NCBI GenBank assembly: GCA_029261375.1
Contig: JAJDBL010000004.1
Span: forward strand, 1 to 8,940
DNA: 8,940 nucleotides
Reading direction: 5' to 3'
From: Nitrospirales bacterium
Lineage (GTDB): Bacteria > Nitrospirota > Nitrospiria > Nitrospirales > UBA2166
The notes below the pieces were generated by a model. That model made no database searches, had not been told where the DNA came from, and saw only the letters and a program-made list of their open reading frames with translations. This document shows, piece after piece, positions 6,445 to 8,940 of the stretch (position 1 is the first letter of the stretch; each line of letters starts with the position of its first letter). A program made the position numbers and the translations under genes.

Positions 6445-6519
6445 GGCGAACGGTCGGGTTCACTCGGGCCGCCCCGCGCAGCGGGTCGGCATCGAGTGGA
6501 GCGAGTGGCATTGTCACCC
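6445..6519 (-). other. Candidate degenerate attC site (75 bp)
   Basis: On the minus strand GGGTGAC-AATGCC starts at 6519 and GACC-GTTCGCC ends at 6445, fitting the box-plus-AA pattern of the other sites loosely. The interior CACTCG-ATG-CCG-A-CCCGC-TGC-GCGGG-G-CGG-CC-CGAGTG folds into a hairpin with small internal loops, in the style of GC-rich attC loops. The boxes deviate (C after GTT; GAC rather than AAC), so it is probably old and weak. It would separate a mini-cassette from the TPR-like gene. Confidence 0.6.
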
Positions 6520-6537
6520 GTGACAAAGATGGGTTTC

Positions 6538-6594
6538 CTAAAGCGACGCTTCCGATTTATTCTGGAGACACCTTATTGAGAATGCTGGAAGCAT
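6538..6594 (-). CDS. Possible 18-codon ORF in a mini-cassette
   Basis: ATG at 6594 is preceded at nine bases by a near-perfect ribosome site (TAAGGAG) and encodes MLPAFSIRCLQNKSEASL, ending at TAG 6540-6538. It lies inside a ~180-bp stretch between crossover boxes GTTAACC (6630-6624) and GTTCGCC (6451-6445) that holds no larger gene. It may be a translated micro-ORF, a leader for the next cassette, or chance. Nothing in the peptide is recognisable. Confidence 0.3.
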   Translation of the reverse strand: MLPAFSIRCLQNKSEASL

Positions 6595-6623
6595 GATTGA
6601 AGTCTCCTTAGTGTTGTTTATAG

Positions 6624-6683
6624 GGTTAACGTTCTGTGTAAGTTGCGCCGTTTTTTTGCGCCAACTTGACACGCTTGTTAGAT
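6624..6683 (-). other. attC site 6 (60 bp)
   Basis: On the minus strand ATCTAAC-AAGCG starts at 6683 and GTTAACC ends at 6624. The arms AAGTTG-G-CGC and GCG-CAACTT pair fully apart from one extra G on the 5' arm, with an A-run loop. Orientation agrees with the cassette genes. Confidence 0.92.
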
Positions 6684-6690
6684 TTCATCT

Positions 6691-7512
6691 CTACTTTTTT
6701 CGTATATTCTCAAATGTCTGTTCAATTAGTTGTTGCCCGCCTTCTCCCATGCCATGATACAAGGCTTGCATAAATTGGACGGTATTTAAAGCCGCTTCAG
6801 TAAATGACCACTGAACACCAGTGAAGCGGCAACCGCTCATATCTGGCGGCGGACCACCCCCATATTCAATAACGCAATTTTCAAATTGGCAGTTAATAAA
6901 GGTATTACCATCTAGCCGCATCTTTTCGTTTTTAAATTGCTTGTCTTTAAAATCCATAACTCCTCCTCGTTGCTGCTTTTCTACACTTTGGGTTTTCTGT
7001 TGTGGCCGCTGCGTTTCCAAGGCTTCACTCTTCTGAAAAGATTGTTCTATTGTATTATCAATCATATTTTGTATATCAGCCTCAGACGGTGAGTCGTTTT
7101 TGTATAGGGCAGCAACAGCAATAATGGATCCTACAGCCATAAGAATAATAGTTAAGAATCCATATAGTTCATTTCGCGTTTTGGGAAGCGCATCTACTAT
7201 CGAACTTAGCTCAGGTGCTTCATTTTTTATTTTTTCTACAGCTTTATTTGGTTTTTCTACTGTTTCTCTTGCCTCTTTTATTACTGAGGCTAATTTTCGC
7301 AATTGCTCAACAGTTTTTTGTGGGCCGGATAGAAGCCTTATTACATTATCGGTAACATCGAATACGCCATCTGGTACTGAACCCATTCTTCCACACACTG
7401 GGCATGGTCCAGATTTATTTCCTACGAATGTCTTAGCGCCTTCACCTCTTATCGCAAATCCAGAGGGGAATACTGCACCGCAGTTGTCACAAAAGGCAGG
7501 AAGTTGGGCCAC
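6691..7512 (-). CDS. Zinc-ribbon, single-TM protein with C-terminal Cys/Phe repeat domain; first cassette
   Basis: This 273-aa protein has three parts. Residues 1-45 hold a CxxC...CxxC zinc ribbon (C8, C11, C37, C40). Residues 62-112 are charged and helical, leading to one membrane helix at about 117-137 (YGFLTIILMAVGSIIAVAAL). After a glutamine-rich linker, residues ~188-273 contain FINCQFENCVIEYGGG and MSGCRFTGVQWSF, resembling a short pentapeptide-like beta coil seen in many uncharacterised bacterial proteins. Probably an inner-membrane protein with a cytosolic zinc ribbon; function unknown. The start is GTG at 7512, with AGAGG about ten bases upstream. An alternative downstream start would lose part of the zinc ribbon. 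It is the cassette next to attI, hence the most recently inserted and best placed for expression from an integron promoter. It is notably AT-rich. Confidence 0.85.
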   Translation of the reverse strand: MAQLPAFCDNCGAVFPSGFAIRGEGAKTFVGNKSGPCPVCGRMGSVPDGVFDVTDNVIRLLSGPQKTVEQLRKLASVIKEARETVEKPNKAVEKIKNEAPELSSIVDALPKTRNELYGFLTIILMAVGSIIAVAALYKNDSPSEADIQNMIDNTIEQSFQKSEALETQRPQQKTQSVEKQQRGGVMDFKDKQFKNEKMRLDGNTFINCQFENCVIEYGGGPPPDMSGCRFTGVQWSFTEAALNTVQFMQALYHGMGEGGQQLIEQTFENIRKK

Positions 7513-7533
7513 TCTGGAAATACCTCTTTGTTA

Positions 7534-7560
7534 AACTAACAACAATTAGATTGATCTGTG
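7534..7560 (-). other. Probable attI/first-cassette junction
   Basis: On the minus strand the sequence AATCTAATTGTTGTTAGTT contains an inverted CTAA/TTAG pair and a crossover-like box GTTAGTT (7540-7534), 22 bases before the first cassette gene. Its place between the integrase remnant and the first cassette is where attI must lie. The exact crossover is uncertain (GTTAGTT or GTTGTTA). Confidence 0.5.
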
Positions 7561-8001
7561 CGATTGATGGAGTATTGCCTTCCGAGCTGGATATTACGCC
7601 GGTGATCCGTCGAGTACAAGCTGCGTAATCTCCTGAGTTTCAACCGCTGGTGCGACCTCTTGATGAGCTGATTGGGCCATACTTCATGTTACGAGGCCTG
7701 CGGACCAAGGAAATCAAAAGGGCTTACCACTGCGTCCGCACGCGCAGCGACCAGTCGAATTATTTTTCGAAGAAGTTGTGTCGTCACGTTGCTTAACCGT
7801 CAATCGCCGTCTAACCAGTTATTAGATAAACGGATACGTACAGCACAGATGTTTCAACACGATCAAGACAAACGAATAGCTTGACGTAAACTATGCTGTT
7901 TCATTACGTTAAGCCAATGGCTAATACTCAATTTGTGGAATATAAATGTGAAAGCGGCTAATGTTCATTCCGTAGAATAGTCACTGCTCATCCGCTGCCA
8001 T
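7561..8001. other. attI-side spacer between integrase remnant and first cassette; no gene
   Basis: No convincing coding sequence lies here. In functional integrons this spacer carries the integrase promoter (plus strand) and the cassette promoter Pc (minus strand). I could not find a good sigma-70 pair on the minus strand. A short dyad, TCTAA-CCAGTTA-TTAGA, lies at 7810-7826 and could be an integrase-binding site. No LexA-type CTGT-N8-ACAG operator was found. Confidence 0.4.
7881..7910 (+). promoter_or_regulatory. Weak candidate promoter for intI
   Basis: TTGACG (7881-7886) and TACGTT (7905-7910) are spaced by 18 bases and lie about 90 bases before the intI start. The -35 is good, the -10 poor. 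A TATAAA at 7941-7946 lacks a matching -35. Confidence 0.25.
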
Positions 8002-8321
8002 ATGCTCAGTATCTCGCCAGATATTCTAAAACAATTTGATACCGAACTGAAAAAAACGGTTCCTCTCTCTCTCCGCGGCCCGTATAGGAAATGGCTCAGG
8101 CATTATCTAGATTTTCGCGGAAAACATCAGCTTCCGGATTCCCGGCCTGAGCACGTACGTCTGTTCGTTGAAAAGCTGCGGGAAAAGAATCAAACCTCAA
8201 CACTGCGGAAGCAGGCCGCGCATGCTCTGTCGCTGTTTTTTGCGTCAGAACGACAATGATTTACACTCATTGTGTGCCAAGCAGAACGGTGAAAGAGGTG
8301 AAGAGTCCGCTGGATTTCTGA
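8002..8321 (+). pseudogene. intI: Internally deleted integron integrase gene
   Basis: ATG at 8002 encodes about 80 residues typical of the N-terminal SAM-like domain of the long environmental integron integrases (GPYRKWLRHYLDFRGKHQL, then RKQAAHALSLFF), ending at TGA 8257-8259. In another frame, from about 8244 to TGA 8319-8321, lies the integrase C-terminus: VRTTMIYTHCVPSRT and the terminal KSPLDF. It includes the catalytic tyrosine of the MIYTH motif. The two ends are joined near 8235-8250, so everything between is missing: the core-binding domain, the integron-specific insertion and the Arg/His/Arg catalytic residues. Judging from usual family lengths, that is at least ~220 and perhaps over 300 residues. 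The joint is out of frame and no active recombinase can be made. Both surviving ends look little altered, pointing to one fairly recent deletion. No clear ribosome site precedes ATG 8002. Confidence 0.92.
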
Positions 8322-8324
8322 TAC

Positions 8325-8492
8325 GTGTCGCGAGAGAGGCATGCTAGGAGCACGGTTGCTCACCTCGACCGAGTGTACCTGACGGTCATCAACAAGGGGC
8401 CGAGTCTCGTGGTGTTGCTCAGCGCCACCGATGGGCGTTCGACGAAGCCCCGTACAACAGGGTGGAGAGATTTCGCTCATGTCTCGAACTAG
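8325..8492 (+). CDS. Doubtful 55-codon ORF downstream of intI
   Basis: GTG at 8325 opens a frame to TAG 8490-8492 containing a plausible-looking stretch (HLDRVYLTVINKGPSLVVLL, then SATDGRSTKP). There is no clear ribosome site and I recognise no family. It may be a fragment of a lost gene or chance. The rest of 8322-8548 shows only a 5-bp hairpin GAGCA/TGCTC at 8348-8361. Confidence 0.2.
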   Translation: MSRERHARSTVAHLDRVYLTVINKGPSLVVLLSATDGRSTKPRTTGWRDFAHVSN

Positions 8493-8548
8493 TATTCACT
8501 GAGGGGCATTTCCCAAATATTATTTATGCAAGTGGAGGCGTGTGAACA

Positions 8549-8940
8549 ATGGGAAGAACATATCAATCAGTTGTGATCAATGCACCAGTCGATAAGGTGT
8601 GGGGCGCGCTCAGGAATTTCCACGATCTGTCGTGGGCCTCTGGGATTGTGACGTCGTGCACGCCGGTTGGAGATTTAAAGGCGAATCAGGTTGGCGCTCG
8701 CCGTATTATCAATGATGCGTTTCACGAAACCCTAGTGGAGCTGAGCGACCTTGATCGAACGTTGAAGTATTCGATCGATGATGGCCCGCCACCGGTGTCG
8801 AAAGATGATGTGAAAAATTACATTGGGGTCGTGCATGCCATTCCGATTACCGATGATGACACGACGTTCGTCGAGTGGTCATCAAGGTGGGATCAGAACG
8901 ATGCCGCGGTGTATGAGTTTTGCCATGGGATCTACTGTGC
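8549..8940 (+). CDS. SRPBCC-superfamily protein (START/polyketide-cyclase-like), N-terminal part
   Basis: ATG at 8549, ten bases after GGAGG, opens a frame that runs off the right edge (130 codons present). It begins MGRTYQSVVINAPVDKVWGA, the first strand and helix of the SRPBCC fold. It continues with WASGIVTSCTPVGDLKANQV, GARRIINDAFHETLVELSDL, YSIDDGPPPV and FVEWSSRWDQ, which follow the usual strand order of this hydrophobic-pocket fold. Members bind or convert small lipophilic ligands; the ligand here cannot be inferred. Expected full length is about 145-160 aa, so most of the domain is visible. No signal peptide, so probably cytosolic. It lies just beyond the integrase remnant and probably belongs to the flanking chromosome rather than to the integron. 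Confidence 0.85.
   Translation, partial: MGRTYQSVVINAPVDKVWGALRNFHDLSWASGIVTSCTPVGDLKANQVGARRIINDAFHETLVELSDLDRTLKYSIDDGPPPVSKDDVKNYIGVVHAIPITDDDTTFVEWSSRWDQNDAAVYEFCHGIYC

Larger units (their letters stand above)
3690..8321 (-). mobile_element. Chromosomal integron with seven-cassette array and deleted integrase
   Basis: All cassette genes are on the minus strand, each separated from the next by an attC-type hairpin. A remnant integron integrase gene lies divergently at the right end (8002-8321), which is the canonical integron plan. Cassette boundaries at the GTT crossover boxes are near 7540, 6630, 6451, 5811, 5474, 4768, 4198 and 3696. Terminal boxes run GTTAGGC, GTTATAC, GTTATAT, GTTACAT, GTTAACC and GTTGAGC on the minus strand. 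Cassette base composition varies: the cassettes at 5161-5787 and 6691-7512 are AT-rich, whereas 4395-4748 and mutS2 are GC-rich. That fits assembly from different sources. The array abuts mutS2 on the left. Confidence 0.92.

Noticed and set aside
7809..7826. GTCTAAC...GTTATTA dyad as a further attC or the attI crossover
   Set aside because: It is too short for an attC and too far from the first cassette gene to be the crossover; at most it is an accessory integrase-binding site.
3690..8321. CRISPR array as explanation of the regularly spaced repeats
   Set aside because: The repeated units are divergent hairpins separated by genes, not identical short repeats with short spacers.
8190..8480. 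96-codon minus-strand ORF across the integrase remnant
   Set aside because: It is antisense to recognisable integrase N- and C-terminal sequence and shows no protein-like motif.

Overview
The window holds a decayed chromosomal (sedentary-type) integron between two blocks of ordinary chromosomal genes. The style of the genes, the integron integrase subtype and a 120-bp palindromic repeat that I associate from memory with Nitrospira genomes suggest a Nitrospira-like (Nitrospirota) bacterium. That assignment is inference; no rRNA or marker gene is present to prove it.

Left block (1-3672). On the minus strand, a HAD-family phosphatase (986-342) is followed after 14 nt by the 5' end of an M16 zinc-peptidase gene that runs off the left edge (327-1). 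A G-run inverted repeat lies in frame inside the peptidase leader. A 120-bp imperfect palindrome (1031-1150) and a small hairpin leader sit between the phosphatase and the divergent gene mutS2 (1228-3672, plus strand).

Integron (3690-8321). The array starts 18 bp after the mutS2 stop. Read from right to left on the minus strand, it is: attI region, seven cassettes, then chromosome. Each cassette ends in a recombination hairpin (attC), recognisable by terminal GTT/AAC boxes, an imperfect stem and, in most sites, an extra base on the 5' arm of the minus strand. That asymmetry gives the same orientation as the genes. The cassette contents, from attI outward, are: (1) a zinc-ribbon, single-TM protein; (2) a mini-cassette with at most an 18-codon ORF; (3) a TPR-like gene broken by a stop codon and a frameshift; (4) an 84-aa helical protein; (5) a two-gene cassette with an RRM RNA-binding protein and a VF530/DUF2132 protein; (6) a 117-aa unknown; (7) a small lipoprotein. 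The integrase gene intI, divergent from the cassettes as usual, is internally deleted: about 80 N-terminal codons are joined out of frame to the last ~25 codons, which still carry the tyrosine motif. The platform should be unable to recombine by itself, while most attC sites look intact and could be used by an integrase acting in trans.

Right block (8322-8940). About 225 bp without a convincing gene are followed by the 5' part of an SRPBCC (START/polyketide-cyclase-like) protein gene that runs off the right edge.
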